From assembly GCA_002782905.1 (NCBI GenBank), contig PFJA01000157.1, positions 1,419-13,812 of the forward strand: a DNA stretch of 12,394 bases. The letters run 5' to 3'. Shown one piece after another: positions 1 to 6,316 of this stretch. Origin of the DNA: Lysobacterales bacterium CG_4_10_14_3_um_filter_64_11 (lineage in GTDB: Bacteria; Pseudomonadota; Gammaproteobacteria; Xanthomonadales; Xanthomonadaceae). A model generated the notes under the pieces. It did not search any database and was not told where the DNA came from. It saw nothing but the letters and a program-made list of their open reading frames with translations. A program made the translations under genes and the position numbers. Each line of letters starts with the position of its first letter. The first letter of the stretch is position 1.

Positions 1-1
1 A

Positions 2-1471
2 ACGCTGACCCGCGACAACGACGTGCTGGAAACCTGGTTCAGCTCGGCGCTGTGGTCGCACAGCACGCTGGGTTGGCCGGACCCGGCCGCGATGGCGAAG
101 TACGACTACGCCAAGCGCCTGCCCACCTCGGTACTGGTGACCGGCTTTGATATCATTTTCTTCTGGGTCGCGCGGATGATCATGATGACCGATCACTGCA
201 CCGGCCAGGTGCCGTTCAAGGACGTCTACATCACCGGTCTGGTGCGTGACAAGGACGGCCAGAAGATGTCCAAGTCCAAGGGCAACGTGCTCGATCCGAT
301 CGACCTGATCGACGGCATCAGCTGCGACGATCTGGTGGCCAAGCGCACCGGCGGCCTGATGCAGCCGCAGATGGCAACCAAGATCGAGAAAGCCACGCGC
401 AAGGAATTCCCCGACGGCATCCCGGCGTTCGGCGCCGATGCGCTGCGCTTCACCTTCGCCAGCCTCGCCAGCCACGGCCGCGACATCAAGTTCGATCTGA
501 ATCGCTGCGAGGGCTACAAGAACTTCTGCAACAAGCTGTGGAACGCCACCCGCTTCGCGCTGATGAACACCGATGGCGTGATCGCCAGCGGCGCGCCACA
601 GCCCACTACCGAGGCCGAGCGCTGGCTGCTGGCGCAGTTCGCCAAACTATTGCAGGAAATCGACACGCAGTTCACCGCCTATCGTTTCGATCTGGCGGCG
701 CAGGCGATCTACGAGTTCACCTGGAACACGTTCTGCGACTGGTTTCTGGAACTGGCCAAGCCAGCGCTCGGCGGCGATGATGCAGCGGCCGCCGCCAGCA
801 CCCGCCACACCCTGATCGTGGTGCTCGAAGCGCTGCTGCGCGCGCTGCATCCGCTGATTCCGTTCGTCACCGAGGAACTGTGGCAGGCGGTAGCGCCGTG
901 TCGCGGCCTGAGCGCCGATCCGGCACGGGGCGATTCGATCTCGCGCCAGTCGTATCCCAAGGTTTCCGAGTTTGCCGGCGATTACGCCGAGGCGTCGGCA
1001 CACATCGAATGGCTGAAGGACGTGATCTCGGCGGTGCGCCGCATTCGCAGCGAAATGAACGTGCCGCCCGGCAAACCGGTGCCGCTGCTGTTCGCCGGCG
1101 GTGATGCCAAAGATCGCGCCCGCAGCGCGCAGTTTGCCGATGCGATCGCCTTCCTGTGCCGCGCACAATCGCAGCAATGGCTCGTCGATGGCGATGAGGC
1201 ACCACCCGCTGCTGCCGCCGCGCTCGGCGATCTGCGCATTCTGATTCCGTTGGCCGGGCTGATCGATGTCGGCGCCGAGCGCGCGCGCATGGACAAGGAG
1301 ATCGGTCGCCTCGCCGCTGAAATCGCCAAGGCCGAAGGCAAGCTGGGCAATGCCAACTTCGTCGCCAACGCGCCGGCCGCGGTGGTGGAACAGGAACGTG
1401 CGCGCATCGCGGGTTTCACCGCCGCGCTGGCGGGATTGCGCGAACAACGCGAACGCTTGGCGGATTTGTAA
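2..1471 (+). CDS. valS: Valyl-tRNA synthetase, C-terminal half (5' partial)
   Basis: Class I aminoacyl-tRNA synthetase that charges tRNA-Val with valine in the cytoplasm. The frame is open from the first bases of the window, so the start and the HIGH half of the active site lie upstream; about 489 of the usual 940-960 residues are present. What is seen: the DVLETWFSSALW and GWP segment typical of ValRS at the left edge, the KMSKS ATP-binding loop (KMSKSKGN, bases 263-286), the core segment GADALRFTFASLASHGRDIKFD, the anticodon-binding domain with FVTEELWQAV near 865-895, and the C-terminal coiled-coil arm (about 1270-1471) with FVANAPAAVVEQER, which contacts the tRNA elbow in this family. The TAA stop at 1469-1471 is followed two bases later by a palindromic repeat. 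In E. coli valS follows holC; whether that holds here lies outside the window. Confidence 0.97.
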   Translation, partial: TLTRDNDVLETWFSSALWSHSTLGWPDPAAMAKYDYAKRLPTSVLVTGFDIIFFWVARMIMMTDHCTGQVPFKDVYITGLVRDKDGQKMSKSKGNVLDPIDLIDGISCDDLVAKRTGGLMQPQMATKIEKATRKEFPDGIPAFGADALRFTFASLASHGRDIKFDLNRCEGYKNFCNKLWNATRFALMNTDGVIASGAPQPTTEAERWLLAQFAKLLQEIDTQFTAYRFDLAAQAIYEFTWNTFCDWFLELAKPALGGDDAAAAASTRHTLIVVLEALLRALHPLIPFVTEELWQAVAPCRGLSADPARGDSISRQSYPKVSEFAGDYAEASAHIEWLKDVISAVRRIRSEMNVPPGKPVPLLFAGGDAKDRARSAQFADAIAFLCRAQSQQWLVDGDEAPPAAAAALGDLRILIPLAGLIDVGAERARMDKEIGRLAAEIAKAEGKLGNANFVANAPAAVVEQERARIAGFTAALAGLREQRERLADL

Positions 1472-1472
1472 G

Positions 1473-1513
1473 GCCGTCGGATGGGTAGAGCGCAGCGAAA
1501 CCCATCCTACGGC
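1473..1513. repeat. Palindromic REP-like repeat between valS and rimI
   Basis: Two 14-base arms (1473-1486 and 1500-1513) pair with a single mismatch (1478 against 1508) around a 13-base loop containing GCGCAGCG. The core is GGATGGGT / ACCCATCC. It fills almost the whole 35-base gap between the convergent valS and rimI genes and contains the rimI stop codon. There is no T-run on either side, so it is not a classical intrinsic terminator, but as RNA it would fold and could protect or end both convergent transcripts. Similar GATGGGT...ACCCATC repeats occur in many proteobacterial intergenic regions; that part is from memory, not from this sequence. Confidence 0.75.
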
Positions 1514-1992
1514 GGCCAGTCATCGCCGCTGAGCAACTCCATCGCCATCACGATCGCGTCCTCGCGGCCGTTGCCATCCGGGTAATAGCCGCGCCGCCGG
1601 CCAACCTCGTTGAAGCCCTCGTCCTGATACAGGGCGACGGCATGCGGGTTGCTTGGCCGCACTTCCAGAAACACCCGCTGCGCATGATGCCAGCGCGCGA
1701 GATCGAGCATGCGTCGCAACAGCCGCCGGCCAAGGCCACGGCCCTGAAACTCCGGTGCCACGCACACGTTCAGCAGATGCCCCTCATTGGCGGCAATGCT
1801 GAGCACGCTGTAGCCGCACAGGCTGCCATCGCGGTCGAGCACCCAGGCGTGATGGCCGGCGCGGATGCAATCGCGAAAAATGCCGTCGCTCCACGGATAC
1901 GGATACGCACGCAGTTCGATGGCCATCACGGCATCAAGATCGGCCTCGGTCATCGGCCGAATCAGCGCCCGGATTTGCCGCTGCGCACTCAT
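1507..1992 (-). CDS. rimI: Ribosomal protein S18 alanine N-acetyltransferase RimI
   Basis: GNAT-family enzyme that transfers acetyl from acetyl-CoA to the N-terminal alanine of ribosomal protein S18. The 161-residue product is of usual length (148-160). It shows the acetyl-CoA loop QGRGLG (residues 83-88), the RimI-typical LLNVCVAPEFQGRGLG stretch, LEVRPSNPHAVALYQDEGF with the Glu110 and Tyr122 that align with the catalytic Glu103/Tyr115 pair of Salmonella RimI, and the YYPDGNGREDAIVMAMEL tail. The start at 1992 is chosen because its ATG shares one base with the TGA of the upstream gene (TGATG), implying translational coupling; the open frame goes on upstream to 2271 but that part overlaps the preceding gene and has no RimI similarity. 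The TAG stop (1507-1509) and the last Pro codon lie in the right arm of a palindromic repeat. Confidence 0.94.
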   Translation of the reverse strand: MSAQRQIRALIRPMTEADLDAVMAIELRAYPYPWSDGIFRDCIRAGHHAWVLDRDGSLCGYSVLSIAANEGHLLNVCVAPEFQGRGLGRRLLRRMLDLARWHHAQRVFLEVRPSNPHAVALYQDEGFNEVGRRRGYYPDGNGREDAIVMAMELLSGDDWPP

Positions 1993-2348
1993 CACAGCGC
2001 GAGCGAGCGCCGCAGGGCGCGCAGTGCCGGCCACACGCTGCGCTTGCCCGCAGCGTGGCGCAAAGCCGATGCCGGGGGCAACACCAGTGCCGTGCCCGGT
2101 GCTTGCCAACACAACAGCAAGCGGCCGCCGGCTTGCTCGTGGCGCCGCGCTTGCTCGACATCGAGCCCGACAAACGCCAGCATTGCGCTCACCACCGGCG
2201 ATGCCAACGTCTCGCAATCCAGCTCCAACGTCAGGCAGTGTTGATCGGCCATCCGTGGCTTGAACTGCCACACGGTGTAACCCATCGCCTGCAACAGCTG
2301 CTTGCGACGATCGGAAAACACCACGCTCGCGGTGCTGCCAACACTCAT
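1992..2348 (-). CDS. holD: Probable DNA polymerase III psi subunit (HolD-like)
   Basis: A 118-residue protein between pssA and rimI. In E. coli holD lies directly upstream of rimI, as here. The sequence is diverged but aligns by eye with E. coli psi in several places: an N-terminal RRKQLLQAMGYTVWQFKPR against RRDWQLQQLGITQWSLRRP, with Trp27 matching Trp17 of psi; LASPVVSAMLAFVGLDVEQA against LTDPLVSDVLRALTVSPDQV; and a C-terminal Trp-containing helix (KRSVWPALRALR). Psi bridges the clamp-loader (DnaX) and the chi subunit, which binds SSB. The start ATG at 2348 overlaps the pssA stop as ATGA and the stop overlaps the rimI start, so the three genes form one coupled unit. The open frame extends to 2573, but that part is antisense-frame shadow inside pssA. 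The family call rests on position and weak alignment, so a lineage-specific protein of other function is possible. Confidence 0.7.
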   Translation of the reverse strand: MSVGSTASVVFSDRRKQLLQAMGYTVWQFKPRMADQHCLTLELDCETLASPVVSAMLAFVGLDVEQARRHEQAGGRLLLCWQAPGTALVLPPASALRHAAGKRSVWPALRALRRSLAL

Positions 2349-3112
2349 TCGGTGTCCGCCCCGCCGCGCCGTCGGCGTTGCCACAGCCAAGTCAACGGCC
2401 CGGAAAGCAGGTAACCCAGCCCCACCGTCAACAACACCTTGGGCGGATCGATCAACAACGCCACCAGCACCAGCACCAGCAAAAACATGAACAGGAATGG
2501 CACGCGATCCGAGCGCGGCGCGGCCTTGAAACTGGTGTAGCGAACCCGGCTCACCATCGCCAGCGCGGCGCACACGGTCAGCAGCAAGGCGACATGGCGC
2601 AATTCGTTGCCACTGAAACCCAGATCATCGAAGGTCCACACAAATGCCATCAACAAGCCAGCCGCCGCGGGGCTGGCCAGGCCGATGAACCAGCGCTTGT
2701 CGACCGAGCCCACCTGGGTGTTGAACCGCGCCAGGCGCAGCGCGGCACAGGCGACGTAGAGGAACGCCGCCGCCCAACCCACTTTGCCCAGCACCGAGGC
2801 ATCGGCGCGCAAATGCACCAGCGCCCAGTGATACATCACCAGCGCCGGCGCCATGCCAAAACTGACCAGATCGGCGAGCGAATCGTATTGCACGCCAAAC
2901 TCGCTGGTGGTGCCGGTGTAGCGCGCCATGCGGCCGTCCAGACTGTCGAACAGGCCAGCGACGAAAACGGCGATACAGGCAATTTCAAAGCGCCCGTCGG
3001 CGGCCGCCAAAATGGCATAGAACCCGGAAAACAGGCCGCCGGTGGTCAGCAGATTGGGCAGCAGGTAGATACCGCGCGAACGTGGCGCGGGCGCGGGCGA
3101 TAGGTCGCTCAT
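2345..3112 (-). CDS. pssA: CDP-diacylglycerol--serine O-phosphatidyltransferase
   Basis: Integral inner-membrane enzyme that makes phosphatidylserine from CDP-diacylglycerol and serine, the precursor of phosphatidylethanolamine. The 255-residue product carries the complete CDP-alcohol phosphatidyltransferase signature DG(x)2AR(x)8G(x)3D(x)3D: Asp59-Gly60, Ala63-Arg64, Gly73, Asp77 and Asp81, the acidic residues binding the metal and CDP. The start of the protein (IYLLPNLLTTGGLFSGFYAI) and DSLADLVSFGMAPA are typical of the membrane-bound type II PssA rather than the PLD-like type I of E. coli. About six to eight hydrophobic segments follow, ending with a basic QRRRRGG tail. An AGGGG ribosome site lies about eight bases before the ATG. 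The stop overlaps the next gene by ATGA. Other members of the superfamily (PgsA, Pcs) are less likely from the N-terminal motif. Confidence 0.93.
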   Translation of the reverse strand: MSDLSPAPAPRSRGIYLLPNLLTTGGLFSGFYAILAAADGRFEIACIAVFVAGLFDSLDGRMARYTGTTSEFGVQYDSLADLVSFGMAPALVMYHWALVHLRADASVLGKVGWAAAFLYVACAALRLARFNTQVGSVDKRWFIGLASPAAAGLLMAFVWTFDDLGFSGNELRHVALLLTVCAALAMVSRVRYTSFKAAPRSDRVPFLFMFLLVLVLVALLIDPPKVLLTVGLGYLLSGPLTWLWQRRRRGGADTE

Positions 3113-3138
3113 GGGCAGCCCCTGTGTGAGGAGCTACC

Positions 3139-3167
3139 AGTGTATCCAGTCCGGCCGGCGTTGCCAG
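3139..3167 (-). promoter_or_regulatory. Candidate sigma70 promoter for pssA-holD-rimI
   Basis: On the - strand a CTGGCA box (3167-3162) and a TACACT box (3144-3139) are separated by 17 bases; each matches the sigma70 consensus at four of six positions. The predicted start near 3132 would leave a leader of about 20 bases before the pssA ATG. No other pair of boxes with good spacing was seen in the 143-base divergent region. Confidence 0.4.
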
Positions 3168-3255
3168 CCCGGCGGAGCCAATATCCCGGCAAACGGTATG
3201 ATTCGGCCCGCGCGAGGCGCTAAACTGTGCGCACGCCCCCGCGGAAGCCGCCACG

Positions 3256-3684
3256 ATGCGCAACCTGTTGATAACCTGTTTTACCGTCGCCCTGGCCTTG
3301 CTGGGTCCGTTTGCCGCCGTCCACGCCGACGACCAGGTGTACCACTGGGTCGACGCCAAAGGCGTGTCGCATTATTCCGATTCACCGCCTCCCGGTGATG
3401 GCGCCGGCGTGCGTGAAATCGCGATCAACAGCCGCCCACCCGCAGCCGCCGTCGATGCCGACGCCTTGGCCAGCAACGCATCAGCGCCACCAAGCACCCG
3501 CTCGATCACCGAGTCGCGCCGGCAACTGTGCGAACGCGCGCGGCAAAATCTGACCACGCTGCAAGGCCAGACTGATGTCGCGCAGGACATCGATGGCGAT
3601 GGCGTCAACGAGTTGCTCGATGCCGATCAGCGGCAGGCCGAACTCAAGCGGGCGCAAGGCGCAATCACCGCGTATTGCGAATAG
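3256..3684 (+). CDS. Exported DUF4124-domain protein
   Basis: Small protein of 142 residues and unknown function. A signal peptide is evident: basic MR start, hydrophobic core ITCFTVALALLGPFAA, and a likely cleavage AVHA|DD after residue 24, so it should be periplasmic. The DUF4124 motif follows (VYHWVDAKGVSHYSDSPPP, about 28-46), a short beta-rich module common in gammaproteobacterial exported proteins. A Pro/Ala-rich linker leads to a helical C-terminal part with two cysteines (Cys92, Cys141) that could form a disulfide, and an acidic DIDGDGVNELLD loop (111-122) that resembles an EF-hand-type calcium loop. Start chosen at the ATG that gives the signal peptide; a GGA about ten bases upstream is a weak ribosome site. 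It is divergent from pssA and 98 bases ahead of proS, which has its own promoter, so no functional link is implied. Confidence 0.85.
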   Translation: MRNLLITCFTVALALLGPFAAVHADDQVYHWVDAKGVSHYSDSPPPGDGAGVREIAINSRPPAAAVDADALASNASAPPSTRSITESRRQLCERARQNLTTLQGQTDVAQDIDGDGVNELLDADQRQAELKRAQGAITAYCE

Positions 3685-3723
3685 CCGTGCGGCGTTGGCA
3701 GTGACACGCTGAGCGCGTGCCGC

Positions 3724-3752
3724 TTGGGTGGCGCACGCCAGCCCGCTACAAT
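3724..3752 (+). promoter_or_regulatory. Candidate sigma70 promoter for proS
   Basis: TTGGGT (3724-3729) and TACAAT (3747-3752) are separated by exactly 17 bases; matches to consensus are four and five of six. The expected transcription start near 3759 gives a leader of about 24 bases with AAGG ahead of the proS ATG at 3783. This is the best-looking promoter in the window. Confidence 0.6.
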
Positions 3753-3782
3753 TGCGCGCTCAGTCCACTCAAGGCCCGCGCA

Positions 3783-5495
3783 ATGCGCCTGTCCCAGTTT
3801 CATCTGCACACCTCGCGGGAAACCCCCGCCGATGCCGAAATCGTCAGCCATCAGTTGATGCTGCGCAGCGGCATGATCCGCAAACACGCGGCCGGCATTT
3901 ACACCTGGACACCACTGGGCCTGCGCGTACTGCGCAAGGTAGAACAGGTTGTGCGCGAGGAAATGCTCGCGGCGGGCGCCATCGAGCTGCTGATGCCATC
4001 GGTGCAGCCGCGCGAGTTGTGGGAAGAAACCGGCCGTTGGCAGAAATTCGGCGGGCAACTGCTGAAACTGCGCGACCGCAAGGACGCTGAGTATTGCTTC
4101 GGGCCAACCCATGAAGAAGTCATTACCGATGTGGCGCGCAGCGAGCTGCGCTCGTACAAGCAATTGCCGCTCACGTTTTTCCAGATTCAGACCAAGTTCC
4201 GCGATGAAATCCGTCCGCGCTTCGGGGTGATGCGCGCGCGCGAGTTCCTGATGAAGGATGCCTACTCCTTCCATTTGAGCGCCGATTGCCTGGCCGTTAC
4301 CTACCAGGCCATGTACGACGCTTACAGCCGGATATTCACCCGGCTCGGCCTGCGCTTTCGCGCCGTGCAGGCCGATACGGGCGCGATTGGCGGCAGCGCC
4401 AGTCACGAGTTCCACGTGTTGGCCGATTCCGGTGAAGACGCCATCGCCTTTTCCGATGGCTCCGATTACGCCGCCAATATCGAAATGGCCGAGGCATTGG
4501 CCCCCGACCAGCCGCGCCCGCAGCCAAGCCAGTTGATGCAGGAAGTCGCCACACCCACCCAGAAAACCTGCGAAGAGGTCGCTGCCCTGCTCGGCATCGA
4601 ACTCACGCGCACGGTGAAATCGGTTGCGATCATCGGCGATCACGGTTTTGCGCTGGTGCTGGTGCGCGGCGATCACAGTGTCAATGACATCAAATTGGCG
4701 AAACTTGCCGGGTTCGCCGATTACCGGCTGGCCAGCGAGGCGGAAATTCTCGAGCACCTTGGCTGTGAACCGGGTTTTCTCGGGCCGCTGGCCTGCGCCA
4801 AGCCGATTCAGGTCATTGCCGATCGCACGGTCGCCGCGATGGCCGATTTTGTGGTCGGCGCCAATCGCAGCGGCTATCACCTGCACGGCGTCAATTGGGG
4901 CCGTGACCTGCCCGAACCGGTATTGGTCGCGGATCTGCGCAATGTTGTCGAAGGCGATCGCGCCGCCGATGGCGTCGGCCATATCCGCATTGCCCGAGGC
5001 ATCGAGGTTGGCCACGTGTTTCAACTGGGCCAGCAATACGCCAACGCCATGCACGCCACCGTACTTGATGAAAACGGCAAAGCCTGCGTCATGTACATGG
5101 GCTGCTACGGCATTGGCGTCAGCCGTATCGTCGCTGCCTGCATCGAACAAAACTCGGATGCAGCCGGGATCCGCTGGCCGCAGCCGATGGCACCGTGGCA
5201 AGTCGCGGTGTGCATTATCAATCCCAAATCCAAACCCGAGGTCGTCGCACACGCGAACGCGCTGTATGACGAATTGCAGGCATTGGCCATCGATACCGTA
5301 CTGGATGATCGTGGCCTGCGCCCCGGCCCGATGCTTTCCGATATCGAATTGATCGGCATTCCCCATCGGGTCGTTGTTTCCGAACGCGGCATGGCAACCG
5401 CCACGTTTGAATACCGGGCGCGTAACAGCGATATCAATGAATCCCTGAGCAAGGCCGAGTTGTTGCAGCGAATCGGCGCAGGCCACGGCAGCTAG
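3783..5495 (+). CDS. proS: Prolyl-tRNA synthetase (bacterial type, with editing domain)
   Basis: Class II synthetase that charges tRNA-Pro in the cytoplasm and clears mischarged alanine. The product is 570 residues, against 572 in E. coli. Seen in order: MRLSQFHLHT start; FGPTHEE (107-112, the proline/ATP pocket loop); motif 2 with FRDEIRPRFG and REFLMKDAYSFH (139-164); the inserted editing (INS/YbaK-like) domain, about 225-405, including TVKS with Lys279, the position of the E. coli editing lysine, and LVRGDHSVNDIKL; motif 3 region CYGIGVSR (441-448); and the anticodon-binding domain with ELIGIPHRVVVSER. The start at 3783 is preferred to the in-frame upstream start at 3717 because it gives the conserved N-terminus and lies downstream of the -10 box. 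The TAG stop lies within the left end of a MITE-like element. Confidence 0.97.
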   Translation: MRLSQFHLHTSRETPADAEIVSHQLMLRSGMIRKHAAGIYTWTPLGLRVLRKVEQVVREEMLAAGAIELLMPSVQPRELWEETGRWQKFGGQLLKLRDRKDAEYCFGPTHEEVITDVARSELRSYKQLPLTFFQIQTKFRDEIRPRFGVMRAREFLMKDAYSFHLSADCLAVTYQAMYDAYSRIFTRLGLRFRAVQADTGAIGGSASHEFHVLADSGEDAIAFSDGSDYAANIEMAEALAPDQPRPQPSQLMQEVATPTQKTCEEVAALLGIELTRTVKSVAIIGDHGFALVLVRGDHSVNDIKLAKLAGFADYRLASEAEILEHLGCEPGFLGPLACAKPIQVIADRTVAAMADFVVGANRSGYHLHGVNWGRDLPEPVLVADLRNVVEGDRAADGVGHIRIARGIEVGHVFQLGQQYANAMHATVLDENGKACVMYMGCYGIGVSRIVAACIEQNSDAAGIRWPQPMAPWQVAVCIINPKSKPEVVAHANALYDELQALAIDTVLDDRGLRPGPMLSDIELIGIPHRVVVSERGMATATFEYRARNSDINESLSKAELLQRIGAGHGS

Positions 5496-5660
5496 CAGCC
5501 TGTCGGGCTTGACCGATCGTAGCGAGGGAAAGCTGGTTTGAGGCAGATTTTTTGCTCTTTTGAGGCGAATGCCAGGGCCATTTAACGAGAACGAGCGGAA
5601 AATTTGACCCATCTCGGCTTTTCCGCAGTAGATCAGCGTCAAGTCCGACCGGCTGCTAGC
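5491..5660. mobile_element. MITE-like element with imperfect terminal inverted repeats
   Basis: The ends are inverted repeats: the left arm (5491-5513) and right arm (5638-5660) match over 23 bases with two mismatches; the inner part reads GCAGCCTGTCGGGCTTGAC on the left and GCAGCCGGTCGGACTTGAC from the right. Both arms end in CTAG. If the element duplicated a TA target (as IS630/Tc1-type transposases do, IS630 itself preferring CTAG), the mobile part would be 5495-5656, 162 bp. Inside are a TTTGAGGC direct repeat (5537 and 5559), an 8-base inverted repeat GCGGAAAA / TTTTCCGC (5595-5602, 5619-5626) and a - strand frame that stays open throughout. It encodes no transposase. It is AT-richer than its neighbours. 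The proS stop TAG (5493-5495) sits at the left boundary. The link to IS630 is inference. Confidence 0.75.
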
Positions 5661-5676
5661 GATGCCCTGAGCAAGC

Positions 5677-5751
5677 CGTCATTGCGAGCAGCTGCGCGAT
5701 GTTGCATTCCAGAAATACGCGCCGGATTGCTTCGCTGTGCTCGCAATGACG
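5677..5751. repeat. Palindromic intergenic repeat (CGTCATTGCGAGCA type)
   Basis: Fourteen-base perfect inverted arms, CGTCATTGCGAGCA (5677-5690) and its complement (5738-5751), enclose about 47 bases; the inner sequence is partly self-complementary too (TTGCATTCC against GGATTGC). As RNA it would fold into a long interrupted hairpin downstream of proS. Repeats of the type GTCATTGCGAGC...GCTCGCAATGAC are known from many bacterial genomes. Part of this motif (ATTGCGAGCAC ... GAAGCAATC) also occurs inside the other MITE-like element at 6408-6435. Confidence 0.7.
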
Positions 5752-5908
5752 CCGGATGTGGCTTGTGCAGACGTTCCCTGGCAGCCGTTCCACTTGCGTG
5801 ACTGAACATCTGTTACAGACCTCCGTAGTCGGCCGCGGTTAATGTCACTGCGCTATTATCAATCGCCGTTATTTTTAATCGCCGTAAACACGTTCTCCAG
5901 GAGGATTC
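5752..5908 (+). promoter_or_regulatory. hns upstream region, AT-rich, with short direct repeats
   Basis: No gene is seen between proS and hns (5496-5908); the left part is the two repeat elements and this remaining part is the hns leader. The segment 5854-5885 is distinctly AT-rich for this genome and contains TATTAT (5854-5859), a possible -10 box, though no -35 box is found at proper spacing. AATCGCCGT occurs twice in direct orientation (5861-5869 and 5877-5885, 16 bases apart). A strong Shine-Dalgarno AGGAGG (5899-5904) lies four bases before the ATG. Autoregulation by H-NS binding to the AT-rich tract is plausible but inferred. Confidence 0.4.
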
Positions 5909-6229
5909 ATGCACATCGACCTCGGTAATCTCAGCACAGAAGAACTCAACACCCTGATCGCCAACGCTGAACGTCAACGCAAAAAAGTGCAACGCCAAAA
6001 GATCGGCGCCGTGCGGCAGCAGGTGACGGCGCTGGCCAAGCAACACGGTTACACTATTGAAGAGCTTTTCGGTGGTGCCAAGGGCGCCCGCAAATCGAGC
6101 GCGAAAGTCGCTCCCAAGTACCGCAACCCGGCCAATCCAGATAAAACCTGGAGTGGTCGCGGCAAACGCCCGCGCTGGTTCAACGAAGAACTCGCCAAGG
6201 GTCGCAAAGAAAGCGACATGTTGATCTGA
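5909..6229 (+). CDS. hns: H-NS family nucleoid-associated protein
   Basis: DNA-binding protein that coats AT-rich and often foreign DNA and silences it. The 106-residue product has the two-part H-NS plan: an N-terminal helical oligomerisation region (about 1-50, with STEELNTLIANAERQRKKVQRQ predicted as coiled coil), a basic flexible linker (about 55-70), and the C-terminal H-NS DNA-binding motif YRNPANPDKTWSGRGKRPRWF (from residue 71), whose GRGKRP loop corresponds to the minor-groove hook (QGR in E. coli). It is shorter than E. coli H-NS (137) and of the length usual in Xanthomonas/Burkholderia-type paralogues (BpH3, XrvA). The gene is monocistronic: repeats lie upstream and a strong terminator follows 20 bases after the TGA. 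Its role as the main genomic silencer or as one of several paralogues cannot be judged here. Confidence 0.93.
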   Translation: MHIDLGNLSTEELNTLIANAERQRKKVQRQKIGAVRQQVTALAKQHGYTIEELFGGAKGARKSSAKVAPKYRNPANPDKTWSGRGKRPRWFNEELAKGRKESDMLI

Positions 6230-6248
6230 GCACTCGCTCGGAACGCGC

Positions 6249-6276
6249 AAAAGCCCGGCACATGCCGGGCTTTTTT
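6249..6276 (+). terminator. Intrinsic terminator of hns
   Basis: GCCCGGC (6253-6259) and GCCGGGC (6264-6270) form a perfect GC-rich stem with a four-base loop, preceded by four A and followed by six T (6271-6276). The A/T flanks would let it work in both directions, so it might also stop transcripts coming from thrE on the - strand. Confidence 0.92.
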
Positions 6277-6316
6277 GTATTTGACGCGGCGCCGATAACT
6301 CACCGCACAGCACGCC

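Noticed and set aside
1473..1513. Intrinsic terminator between valS and rimI
   Set aside because: The stem is good but neither side has a T-run and the loop is 13 bases; the sequence fits a repeat family better.
1993..2271. N-terminal extension of rimI
   Set aside because: The extra 93 codons overlap holD in another frame, have no GNAT similarity, and the ATG at 1992 is coupled to the holD stop.
3197..3202. TATGAT as -10 box for the DUF4124 gene
   Set aside because: No -35-like hexamer lies at 15-19 bases upstream and there is no extended -10 TG.
3627..5642. Open frame of 671 codons on the - strand, antisense to proS
   Set aside because: It mirrors proS, whose motifs are complete. Its composition is that of a GC-rich antisense frame, and its first 50 or so codons are the open frame of the MITE-like element. 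No recognisable domain.
5677..5751. CRISPR-like repeat unit
   Set aside because: Only one inverted pair is present, not several direct repeats with spacers.
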